DNA from: an uncultured Lewinella sp. | Lineage (GTDB): Bacteria > Bacteroidota > Bacteroidia > Chitinophagales > Saprospiraceae | Assembly (NCBI GenBank): GCA_937873655.1 | Contig: CALMYQ010000024.1 | Location: forward strand, 1 to 64,000 | Direction of reading: 5' to 3' | DNA: 64,000 nt | In this document: piece after piece, positions 28,401-35,816 of the stretch | Layout: every line of letters starts with the position of its first letter | How positions within the stretch are numbered: position 1 is the first letter of the stretch | Translations under genes and position numbers: made by a program | Notes under the pieces: model-generated | Told to the model about the DNA's origin: nothing | Database searches by the model: none | Seen by the model: only the letters and a program-made list of their open reading frames with translations

Positions 28401-29167
28401 AAATAACTTTTACGGATTGGGATGCCCATGCCGATCCGGGTGCTGAATGGGCTTATCCGGATATTACGCCGTATTTCAATGATCAGTTGACCCATATTTT
28501 CAAGCAGGAATACCGGAGTCCGCGGCCGTCGTCACCTACCCTCCAGCTCCCGCTCCAGGGCATCGGCAACTGGGCTTATCCCTTCATCCGGCCGGAAATT
28601 GACGATTCGGGGTTGAAGGCTTTGGCGGGAGAAGAAGACCGGATCGAAATGCCGCAGGGAATTCCGTTTTCCGTTTCCGGTCAATCCGGGCAAAAGGACA
28701 TCCTGTTCGTATCGCAATGGGATAATTTTCCCGCTGAAGCAGTTATTCCACTCTCGGGATCAGCCCGCCACGCCTATTTTCTGATGGCCGGCACCACCAA
28801 CCCCATGCAGAGCCGGTTTGACAACGGCGAAATCATTGTGGAATACCAGGATGGGACGCAGGATACCCTGACCCTGCGCAATCCCGAAAGCTGGGCGCCG
28901 ATCGAGCAGGATTATTATGTCGATGGGTATGCCTTTTACCTGGAAAAACCGAGACCCCCGAGAATTGCGCTTAAAACCGGGCAGATCACCCGCGAGTTCC
29001 ATGAATTTACCCCCATAAAAGGCTTTTCGGAATTCGGCATCGACGGCGGCGCGGCGATTGTGCTCGACCTGCGCCTGGACCCGGAGAAGGAGCTGAAATC
29101 GATGACCCTGCGGGCATTGGCCAACGATGTGGTGATCGGGTTGATGGCGGTTACGTTGATGAGGTGA
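25472..29167 (+). CDS. Large exported six-hairpin glycosidase-like protein (DUF4450-type)
   Basis: About 1231 residues from the ATG at 25472, which overlaps the GH106 stop and is preceded by TTGGAGGATC. A signal peptide (about 1-26) ends GGYAQTD. The N-terminal part (RSVRYQPDGRDFVIANGNKR, continuing FNRALYG, and LPEFALYMPGMGGNFKLG) looks like the DUF4450 group. A helical toroid (about 330-760) contains GWRGAFAGDWLGWHDRAARH, FDADGDGLFDAYCCIWASD and WSVNNVALAENLHASLAYW. The last ~450 residues are beta-rich, probably accessory or binding domains. I recognise the architecture but not the substrate; catalytic residues are not assigned. It is the last gene of the rightward operon. Confidence 0.75.
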   Translation: MMLNKYLPALCFLGALWSFQPGGYAQTDEYWHGIERSVRYQPDGRDFVIANGNKRFNRALYGTNTGFRVEGGDLPEFALYMPGMGGNFKLGIAVNGRSKWLTAADSVFTRYRPGSLIYEIRDSLLGNGSLTLTLLAMDDAEGMLLKVTPEDALQDVRLIWAFGGATGKKFSRDGDIGADPESVFYLKPENCRDNFYDIDSSAFTLYYGAGSLPETLRYRNDYIPQPEDEEREKRTILGVAPPGSSLKICSAAEQEDPVAFYQSDNKEAPALGGKTDLQSGSPIYFSLLNPLSKQAFQYGALPGLFDQAERSRSVLAGRIVVNTPDPYINTIGGALAVAADAIWEDPSFLHGAVAWRMRLPGWRGAFAGDWLGWHDRAARHFNAYALAQYTEPPSGPNDPDTERNLARQREVEGNALFSSGYISRNPGKLNKPHHYDMNLVFVDQLLRHCLWTGDLEFVRHMWPLLMRHLDWEKRCFDADGDGLFDAYCCIWASDAVQYSGGGVTHSSAYNYWAFNMVARLAAMIGEDPGPFQAEADRIFLALNADLWLPAKGRYGEYRDQSGLERVHETPAIWTIYHALDSEVADPFQAFQSLRYIDTEIPHIPVKAKGLPEGDHHLISTSSWMPYTWSVNNVALAENLHASLAYWQGGRSDEAFRIWKSALLESMYLSSSPGGFGQLPFYDAIRGELYRDFADPVGMASRTLVEGLFGVQPDALDSVLTVQPGWPDDWEFASLETPDLRVLYNHSESTDYYNIVPTLPAPVRLMLVLKARKCKIEKILVNGQDAGWSQQVNAVGEPEVVIETGFAPGYEVAVTWAGDPPEIPGYQRAVAHGDGVQWTTQKAKTLELFDPQSVLGRPDLQSNRLTAEVTGDPGNPTVFVRMAQGEMHWWAPICFEIEPPVELDLLQPGSESSLPVRIKNNASSPMSGQLLINKGSNAFLQDIELEATAFSAPINIPKSVLEPGTNTVQFTTANETRQITFTDWDAHADPGAEWAYPDITPYFNDQLTHIFKQEYRSPRPSSPTLQLPLQGIGNWAYPFIRPEIDDSGLKALAGEEDRIEMPQGIPFSVSGQSGQKDILFVSQWDNFPAEAVIPLSGSARHAYFLMAGTTNPMQSRFDNGEIIVEYQDGTQDTLTLRNPESWAPIEQDYYVDGYAFYLEKPRPPRIALKTGQITREFHEFTPIKGFSEFGIDGGAAIVLDLRLDPEKELKSMTLRALANDVVIGLMAVTLMR

Positions 29168-29570
29168 AATGGGGGGTATTTGGGGGCCGGATTACTGGAC
29201 AAAACATAGAGTGGGAGACTTAGAGAGGGAGAGAGCGGGGGAAGGCGTTGCTTTTCTCCCACTTCCTCCATCTCCCCTGTTCGGACGCGCTATCTGTCGG
29301 ACATTTCTTGATCGGGCTTGCAGGTTAGCTGTCAGATCGAGTTTTGGCGATTACGAGTAAGCTTTCGTTTTTCGAAGTAAAAGGCGAACATTTGTGCCAG
29401 ATCGAATCTTATTAAAGGAGAAATTGGTGAGGTTTCATTCTGATCCTTTCACATTTTACCTGTTATAAGGCGAAAGGCATTATCATTTTACAAAAACTGA
29501 ATCATACAGTAAGAAAGTTGCGTATGACAATTAAATACCTGTATTTTTAGCCACTAAGTAGAATTATAAA
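29168..29570. other. Intergenic boundary between the glycan locus and the AT-rich defence operon
   Basis: Four hundred bases without a gene. The left third contains a possible stem (GTGGGAG at 29211-29217 with CTCCCAC at 29256-29262) and purine-rich sequence. From about 29390 the base composition drops to AT-rich, marking the edge of the probable insertion. No integrase, att-like duplication or tRNA was found. The promoter of the next operon should lie in 29480-29565, but no perfect TAnnTTTG was seen. Confidence 0.5.
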
Positions 29571-32309
29571 ATGAACGCAGTTGAGATAGAAGAAGCGGTA
29601 TCGGAATTGGCTGGTCAACCATTTGACCGGGAAGAGTTTCCCTATGCATTCTTGGAAGCTTATGGCAACAAGGAAACTACGATTAAGCGCCTACGCGAAG
29701 GCAACTCCAACAAATCGAAAATGGAAGGAGGCGTCCTTCAGCGTAATAATATCCATATTGCTACATGTAATGAGGGAAAAGTCTCTGATGCCCTGCAACA
29801 ATTACGCGAAAGCCCAGAAACAGCGAAAGCGAAAGCAAAGTTTATACTCACTACTGATGGCAAAGAATTTCAGGCAGAAGATTTAAATAGTGGTGAAACC
29901 GTTGTCTGCGACTACAAAGATTTCCACGAACATTTTAGCTTTTTCTTTGAGCTGGCTGGGATTAGTTCCGTAAAAGAAATCAGGGAGAGCACATTTGACA
30001 TCAAGGCAACTGGCCGCCTCAATAAGTTGTACATCGAGTTGCTGCGTGCCAACCCAGACTGGGCCACTTCGGAGCGCAAGCAGGACATGAACCACTTTAT
30101 GGCCCGGTTGATATTCTGCTTTTTTGCTGAGGATACCAATATTTTTAATGGTGATAACCTGTTCACTGGTACGGTACAGCAAATGAGTGCATCGGATGCC
30201 TCCGATACGCATGAGATCATCGGGGAGCTGTTCCGGGCGATGGACATCAAAACCGAAGAGCGTAAAGCTAAAGGTGTGCGCAGCTGGGCCAATAAATTTC
30301 CCTACGTCAATGGGGAGTTGTTTTCAGGTTCTATCGATTGCCCGAAATTTACCAAGATAGCTCGCTCCTACCTTTTGCATGTTGGAAATCTGGACTGGAA
30401 ACAGATCAACCCGGATATCTTTGGTTCCATGATTCAGGCCGTAGCCGATGACGACGAGCGTGGCTCCCTGGGCATGCACTACACTTCTGTGCCCAACATC
30501 CTAAAAGTGCTGAATCCGCTCTTTCTCGATGATTTGAGAGAACAGTTGGAAGAGGCTGGGGATAACGCCAGAAAGCTCCTAAACCTGCGAAAGCGCATTG
30601 CGCGTATTCGCGTATTTGACCCTGCCTGTGGCTCGGGAAATTTTCTGGTCATCGCCTACAAACAGCTTCGGGAGATTGAAAACGAGATCAATATCCGGCG
30701 AGGAGAGCCGAACCGGCCTACCGAAATCCCTATAACTAACTTTCGGGGCATAGAAATCAAAGGGTTTTCTGCCGAAATTGCCCGATTGGCCCTCATTATT
30801 GCCGAGTACCAATGCGATGTGCTGTACCTGGGGCAGCAACTCGCTCTGGCGGAGTTCCTTCCTTTGGATGCGGAGAATTGGATAACACAGGGCAATGCTC
30901 TGCGGATCAACTGGCTCTCAGTTTGTCCCCCGACGGGAACTGGGGTTAAATTGTACGGGAATGATTTATTTAGTACCCCCTTAAATCAAGCTGAAATTGA
31001 TTTTGAGAATGAAGGAGGGGAAACTTATATATGTGGGAATCCTCCGTATCGAGGAAGTTCTTGGCAAACGAAGATGCAGAAAGACGATATCAAGCTATTA
31101 GCTGATGGCAAACTGAAATCTTGGAAGAACCTTGACTACGTCGCAGGATGGTTACTGAAGGGTGCTGAGTACCTGTCAAAAGTTGACGCCTCCTTCGCAT
31201 TCGTTGCAACAAAAACCATATGTGAAGGCGAGCAAGTTCCTGTGCTATGGCCTTATATCTTTAAACTTGGCTATCAAATTACCTTCGCACATTCCCCCTT
31301 CAACTGGTCTAACCTGGCCTCAAACAAAGCGGGCGTAACAGTTGTAATTGTTGGGGTGGGACGATCAACTTCCGAGCGGAGACTATATGATGATGGACAA
31401 TGCCGTTTAGTCGACCAGATTGGTCCCTATCTAGCTCCCGGCTCTACTGAAGTTATTAGAAAAAGTATGGTCCCAATTAGCACCCAGGGTAGAATGCTTC
31501 GAGGTAATATGCCTACGGACGGCGGTAATTTGATACTTTCGCGTGACGAAGCCTTTGGAGCAATTGAGCAGGATGCAAGGTTAAATAAGTTTATTCGGCC
31601 TTACATGGGCGCAAGTGAAGTGGTGAACTCACGGCCAAGGTATTGCGTTTGGATTGAGCAGAATCACCTAGATTTAGCGAACAGCATTGATTTTTTGCAT
31701 GAGCGAATTGAAGCGGTTCGACAAAGCCGACTAAGTAGTAAGGCACCAACCACTAGAAATACAAAGGTCCCACCGTATCGGTTTATGCAGATAGAAGGCA
31801 CATCCAAGTACTATGCGATTGCCATCCCAGCTATTACCTCAGTAAATAGGGATTATCTACCTGTTGCACTTCTTGAGGGTCAGATAATACTCTCAAATAA
31901 GTGCTATGCATTGTATGATGCTCCCATCTGGAATCTCGCTATTGTAGCATCAAAAATTCATCAAGTATGGATTGGAACTGTGTGCGCACGGATGCGTGCA
32001 GATTACTCTTATTCTAATACCTTAGGCTGGAACACATTTCCCATACCGCCTTTAACAGCCAAGAACAAAGAAGACTTAACTAGATGCGCCGAAGAAATTT
32101 TACTCGCCCGTGAACATCACTTTCCAGCCACCATAGCTGACTTATATGTCCCGGAAAAAATGCCAGAAGACCTTAGACGGGCTCACGAGCGCAATGATGA
32201 AGTGCTGGAGCGCATTTACATAGGCCGTCGGTTTAAGAACGATACCGAACGCCTGGAAAAGCTTTTTGAATTATATACCGAAATCACCTCAAAAGGAAAA
32301 GCAGGATGA
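29571..32309 (+). CDS. MmeI-like N6-adenine DNA methyltransferase
   Basis: A 912-residue class I SAM-dependent DNA methyltransferase whose length and plan match type IIL (MmeI-like) enzymes: N-terminal region (1-150), helical spacer (about 150-330), gamma-type methylase core and a C-terminal target-recognition and helical region. SAM-binding motif I is FDPACGSGNF at about 347-356 and the catalytic motif IV is NPPY at about 489-492, typical of N6-adenine methylation. The N-terminal region does not show the D-X(n)-EXK nuclease motif of MmeI (the equivalent stretch reads NNIHIATCNEGKV), so this copy is probably methylation-only. Its stop overlaps the helicase start by four bases. AT-rich codons unlike the flanking genes suggest transfer. 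Confidence 0.87.
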   Translation: MNAVEIEEAVSELAGQPFDREEFPYAFLEAYGNKETTIKRLREGNSNKSKMEGGVLQRNNIHIATCNEGKVSDALQQLRESPETAKAKAKFILTTDGKEFQAEDLNSGETVVCDYKDFHEHFSFFFELAGISSVKEIRESTFDIKATGRLNKLYIELLRANPDWATSERKQDMNHFMARLIFCFFAEDTNIFNGDNLFTGTVQQMSASDASDTHEIIGELFRAMDIKTEERKAKGVRSWANKFPYVNGELFSGSIDCPKFTKIARSYLLHVGNLDWKQINPDIFGSMIQAVADDDERGSLGMHYTSVPNILKVLNPLFLDDLREQLEEAGDNARKLLNLRKRIARIRVFDPACGSGNFLVIAYKQLREIENEINIRRGEPNRPTEIPITNFRGIEIKGFSAEIARLALIIAEYQCDVLYLGQQLALAEFLPLDAENWITQGNALRINWLSVCPPTGTGVKLYGNDLFSTPLNQAEIDFENEGGETYICGNPPYRGSSWQTKMQKDDIKLLADGKLKSWKNLDYVAGWLLKGAEYLSKVDASFAFVATKTICEGEQVPVLWPYIFKLGYQITFAHSPFNWSNLASNKAGVTVVIVGVGRSTSERRLYDDGQCRLVDQIGPYLAPGSTEVIRKSMVPISTQGRMLRGNMPTDGGNLILSRDEAFGAIEQDARLNKFIRPYMGASEVVNSRPRYCVWIEQNHLDLANSIDFLHERIEAVRQSRLSSKAPTTRNTKVPPYRFMQIEGTSKYYAIAIPAITSVNRDYLPVALLEGQIILSNKCYALYDAPIWNLAIVASKIHQVWIGTVCARMRADYSYSNTLGWNTFPIPPLTAKNKEDLTRCAEEILLAREHHFPATIADLYVPEKMPEDLRRAHERNDEVLERIYIGRRFKNDTERLEKLFELYTEITSKGKAG

Positions 32310-34357
32310 CCAATAAAAAAACAATACCCTCGGTTACCGTCAATTATAAAAGTACGGGCAACTCGATTAAGTCCAACGAATTAGGTATGCGCGCCATGCA
32401 GGAGCGGGCGTATGAAAAGCGTGGAGAACAGTATTTGCTCATTAAGTCACCTCCAGCATCAGGGAAAAGCCGAGCGTTGATGTTTATTGCCCTGGATAAG
32501 CTGAACAAACAGGGCATTAAGCAGGCAGTTATTGCTGTACCGGAAAAATCTATCGGGTCTAGTTTTGCCAACGAGCCATTGACTAAATTTGGCTTCTACT
32601 ACGACTGGCATGTAGAACCAAAATGGAACCTTTGCAATGCCCCCGGAGAAGATGGAAGTAAGGTAACCTCAGTCAAATCCTTTTTGGAAAGTACCGACCA
32701 GGTGTTGGTCTGTACCCATGCTACGTTTCGTTTTGCCGTAGAGCGGTTTGGTGTAGAAGTCTTTGATGACAGATTGATCGCTATTGACGAATTTCATCAT
32801 GTAAGTGCCGATGATAATAATGTACTTGGCTCACAGCTGAAGCAATTAGTGGAAAGAGATAAGACCCACATTGTAGCGATGACTGGATCTTACTTCAGGG
32901 GAGACGCCAATCCGGTGTTAATGCCTGAGGACGAGGCGAAGTTTGATACGGTAACCTATACCTACTACGAGCAGCTGAATGGTTATCAGTATTTAAAAAC
33001 ACTGAATATTGGCTATTACTTTTACAGTGGAGCTTATGCCGATGAGATTTTGAGCGTTTTAGACCCCAATGAGAAAACCATCATCCATATACCCAACGTC
33101 AACTCCAGGGAAAGTATGGGCGACAAGATCAAAGAGGTCGAGCATATCATCCATGCATTGGGAGATTGGCAAGGCGTTGATCCGGAGACTGGCTTTCATT
33201 TGGTCAGGACAACATCAAGCAAAGTACTGAGGATTGCCGATTTAGTGGATGATGAACCGAGTAAACGGAACCGGGTTGCTGCTGCCCTGAAAGCACGGGA
33301 AGCCAAAAAGAACCGAGATTATGTAGATATTATCATTGCACTGGGTATGGCCAAAGAAGGGTTTGATTGGGTCTGGTGCGAACATGCACTGACAATTGGA
33401 TACCGTTCCAGCCTTACCGAAATTGTTCAGATCATTGGTCGTGCTACTCGTGATGCTCCCAATAAAACATCGGCTCGGTTTACCAATTTGATTGCTGAAC
33501 CCGATGCATCGGAAGAAGCGGTTACAGATGCAGTAAACGATACTTTGAAGGCCATTTCCGCGAGTTTGTTAATGGAACAAGTATTGGCACCTAGATTCAA
33601 TTTTACCCCTAAGAACCCCCAGAGCGGACCGGTAGAAGGCTTTGACTATGGTGAGGGCGGTTATGACCCCAATAAAGAGAATATTGGCTTCAATGAAGAC
33701 ACTGGTCAATATCAAATTGAGATCAAAGGGCTTTCAGAACCAAAAAGTAAAGATGCCCAACGCATCTGTAAGGAAGATTTGAACGAAGTTATCGCAGCAT
33801 TTGTACAGGACAAACAGACCATAGAAAGGGGCATGTTTGACGAAGAAGTCGTTCCTGAAGAATTGACTCAAATTCGTATGGGCAAAATAATTAAAGATAA
33901 ATACCCCGAGCTTGATGAAGAGGATATTGAGTCTGTTCGTCAACACGCCATTGCTGCACTGAACCTAACGCAAAAGGCAAAAGAGATCATCAGTGGAGAT
34001 AAGAAGTTAAGTGAAAAAGCCAATACAGCATTGATTGACGGAATTCGTAAATTTGCTATGGATGTACGAGAATTGGATGTGGATTGGATTGATAGCATTA
34101 ATCCGTTTAGTGAGGCTTATTCCATACTTTCTAAATCAATGACGGAGAATAGCCTTAAAGCTATGGCAGCAGTTATTTCAGCTAGAAAACAAAATATATC
34201 TTTGGAAGAAGCGCGAGAACTGGCCAAACGCGCTTTGAAGTTTAAGAAAGAACATGGACGGTTGCCAGATATAAAATCTCCAGACCCATGGGAGCAACGT
34301 ATGGCCCAGGGGATTGCTGTACTCGCACGTTTAAAGTCGGAAGAATCAAATGGCTAA
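32306..34357 (+). CDS. DEAD/DEAH-family SF2 helicase of the three-gene defence operon
   Basis: A 683-residue SF2 ATPase. Walker A is SPPASGKS (about 48-57), Walker B is IAIDEFHH with Asp about 161, motif III is AMTGSYF, and motif VI is QIIGRATRD at about 375-383. The C-terminal ~250 residues are helical and charged and end with KKEHGRLPDIKSPDPWEQRM, a segment that resembles one in the N-terminus of the next protein. ATPase-driven DNA translocation is likely; the specificity is unknown. It overlaps the methylase by four bases and the GIY-YIG gene by eight, so all three proteins are made from one message. No HsdR-type nuclease domain is fused to it. Confidence 0.88.
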   Translation: MTNKKTIPSVTVNYKSTGNSIKSNELGMRAMQERAYEKRGEQYLLIKSPPASGKSRALMFIALDKLNKQGIKQAVIAVPEKSIGSSFANEPLTKFGFYYDWHVEPKWNLCNAPGEDGSKVTSVKSFLESTDQVLVCTHATFRFAVERFGVEVFDDRLIAIDEFHHVSADDNNVLGSQLKQLVERDKTHIVAMTGSYFRGDANPVLMPEDEAKFDTVTYTYYEQLNGYQYLKTLNIGYYFYSGAYADEILSVLDPNEKTIIHIPNVNSRESMGDKIKEVEHIIHALGDWQGVDPETGFHLVRTTSSKVLRIADLVDDEPSKRNRVAAALKAREAKKNRDYVDIIIALGMAKEGFDWVWCEHALTIGYRSSLTEIVQIIGRATRDAPNKTSARFTNLIAEPDASEEAVTDAVNDTLKAISASLLMEQVLAPRFNFTPKNPQSGPVEGFDYGEGGYDPNKENIGFNEDTGQYQIEIKGLSEPKSKDAQRICKEDLNEVIAAFVQDKQTIERGMFDEEVVPEELTQIRMGKIIKDKYPELDEEDIESVRQHAIAALNLTQKAKEIISGDKKLSEKANTALIDGIRKFAMDVRELDVDWIDSINPFSEAYSILSKSMTENSLKAMAAVISARKQNISLEEARELAKRALKFKKEHGRLPDIKSPDPWEQRMAQGIAVLARLKSEESNG

Positions 34358-35558
34358 AAGAGAGAAATTTACGGAAGAGGATGATGCTCTTTTGAAAGAA
34401 CTAGGCGTAGAAGTCGATGCTAAAAAAGCAAAAAAATATACGGCTAAGGAAGAGCGTATCATAGCAGGTTTTGAGGAGATTCAGAAATTTGTTGAAGAGC
34501 ACGGTCGATTGCCAAAACATGGGGAGGACAAGGATATTTTTGAGCGACTCTATGCGGTAAGGCTGGATCAGATTAGGAACCAGAAAGAATGTGTACAAGT
34601 ATTAAAAGATTTGGATACGCAAAACTTGCTCGCGGCTGGAACCACGCCGGAGTCGTTGGTGCCAGAAGACATTGGAGATGAGGAGTTGTTGAAGGAGCTG
34701 GGCGTGGATATGGATAGCGAAGCGTCCATCACCAAATTGACGCATGTAAGATCCCTAGCAGAAAAGAAGGCAGCCGAAGAGATTGCAAATCGAATACCAT
34801 GTGAAGATTTTGATCAATTCAAGCCTCTTTTTGAACAAATCAAAAAAGAACTTGATGCTGGTATAAGAGAAACCATTCGATTTCGTAAGGATGCTGGCTT
34901 TACAAAGACCACATTAAAAAAGGCGCAATTCCTAATTGTTGGAGGTCAGACTGCCTATATAGCGGAAGTGGGCGAGTCATTTAAAGCCCCCAACGGAGAG
35001 GAAGATGCCCGGTTGCGTGTTATCTATTCCAACGGCACGGAAAGCAATATTTTGCTGAGGTCGCTTATCCGGGCGATGTACAAAGACGAGACGAGCCGAT
35101 TCTTCACCGATCCGAAATTGGGTGGGCTTTTTTCCGGACAGAGCAGTGTTGACGACCTGGAAAGCGGGACGATCTATGTGCTGCGCAGCTTGTCCAATCA
35201 CCCAATGATTCAGGAAAACAATGATGTTGTTCACAAAATTGGCGTAACGGGTGGCGATGTTAAAACCCGAATTGCTAATGCCAAGAATGACCCTACTTTC
35301 CTAATGGCCGATGTGGAGATTATCGCTACGTATAAATTAGCCAATATCAACCGCGTACGACTTGAAAAGGTTATTCATAAGTTTTTTGATTCAGCAAGGC
35401 TGGAGATTGAGATTATTGACCGGTTTGGGAAGCCCGTCAAAGTTCGGGAATGGTTTTTGGTGCCGCTCTTTGTGATCGACGGAATGGTAGAGAAGATTAG
35501 GGATGGGACGATTAATGATTTTTATTACGATCCCTCTTCAGTGGAGCTAAAGAGATAG
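34350..35558 (+). CDS. GIY-YIG endonuclease of the three-gene defence operon
   Basis: A 402-residue protein with a C-terminal GIY-YIG (T5orf172-like) nuclease domain: IYVLRS at about 275, KIGVTGGDVKTRIANA at about 297-312 with the conserved Arg, and Glu at about 339 in RLEKVIHKFF, the metal ligand. The N-terminal ~250 residues carry two copies of a short motif, LLKELGVEVD (14-23) and LLKELGVDMD (113-122). Between them is VEEHGRLPKHGEDKDIFERL, which resembles the helicase C-terminus. These are good candidates for docking surfaces. The gene starts eight bases inside the helicase gene. It presumably supplies the DNA cleavage that the methylase lacks; this is inferred from gene order. Confidence 0.88.
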   Translation: MAKREKFTEEDDALLKELGVEVDAKKAKKYTAKEERIIAGFEEIQKFVEEHGRLPKHGEDKDIFERLYAVRLDQIRNQKECVQVLKDLDTQNLLAAGTTPESLVPEDIGDEELLKELGVDMDSEASITKLTHVRSLAEKKAAEEIANRIPCEDFDQFKPLFEQIKKELDAGIRETIRFRKDAGFTKTTLKKAQFLIVGGQTAYIAEVGESFKAPNGEEDARLRVIYSNGTESNILLRSLIRAMYKDETSRFFTDPKLGGLFSGQSSVDDLESGTIYVLRSLSNHPMIQENNDVVHKIGVTGGDVKTRIANAKNDPTFLMADVEIIATYKLANINRVRLEKVIHKFFDSARLEIEIIDRFGKPVKVREWFLVPLFVIDGMVEKIRDGTINDFYYDPSSVELKR

Positions 35559-35636
35559 AAATTACTGACTGCGAGAATACATTACGGAGCCTTTCCTTCT
35601 CCCTTTTTCTTTCACCAGGCAGAAATATCGAAGTTT

Positions 35637-35661
35637 TTCGCATTACGAGCCGTAATGCGAA
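35637..35661. repeat. Perfect 11-bp inverted repeat after the defence operon
   Basis: TTCGCATTACG at 35637-35647 pairs with CGTAATGCGAA at 35651-35661 around a three-base loop. There is no following T-run, so it is either a non-canonical terminator or a protein-binding palindrome upstream of the dehydrogenase gene. Confidence 0.7.
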
Positions 35662-35816
35662 CGATCAGGCCAAGTTGCCTGCCATGAAATATACTGTGCA
35701 ACTTTTTGACATCCCCTTTTTGCCTTTTCCAGAATTCTGCCCTATATTGGTCAAAAAATTACACCGTTCCTGATGGGTATACTTTACCATGCCGAATGTT
35801 CAACTTTTCGTCTGAT

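Noticed and set aside
29168..29570. Integrase or tRNA attachment site at the left edge of the defence operon
   Set aside because: No tRNA fold, no recombinase gene and no matching direct repeat at 35,560-35,810 was found by eye.
29571..35558. BREX, DISARM or type I restriction system
   Set aside because: No PglZ, BrxC or BrxL, no DrmA/DrmB and no HsdS; the nuclease is GIY-YIG and separate from the helicase.
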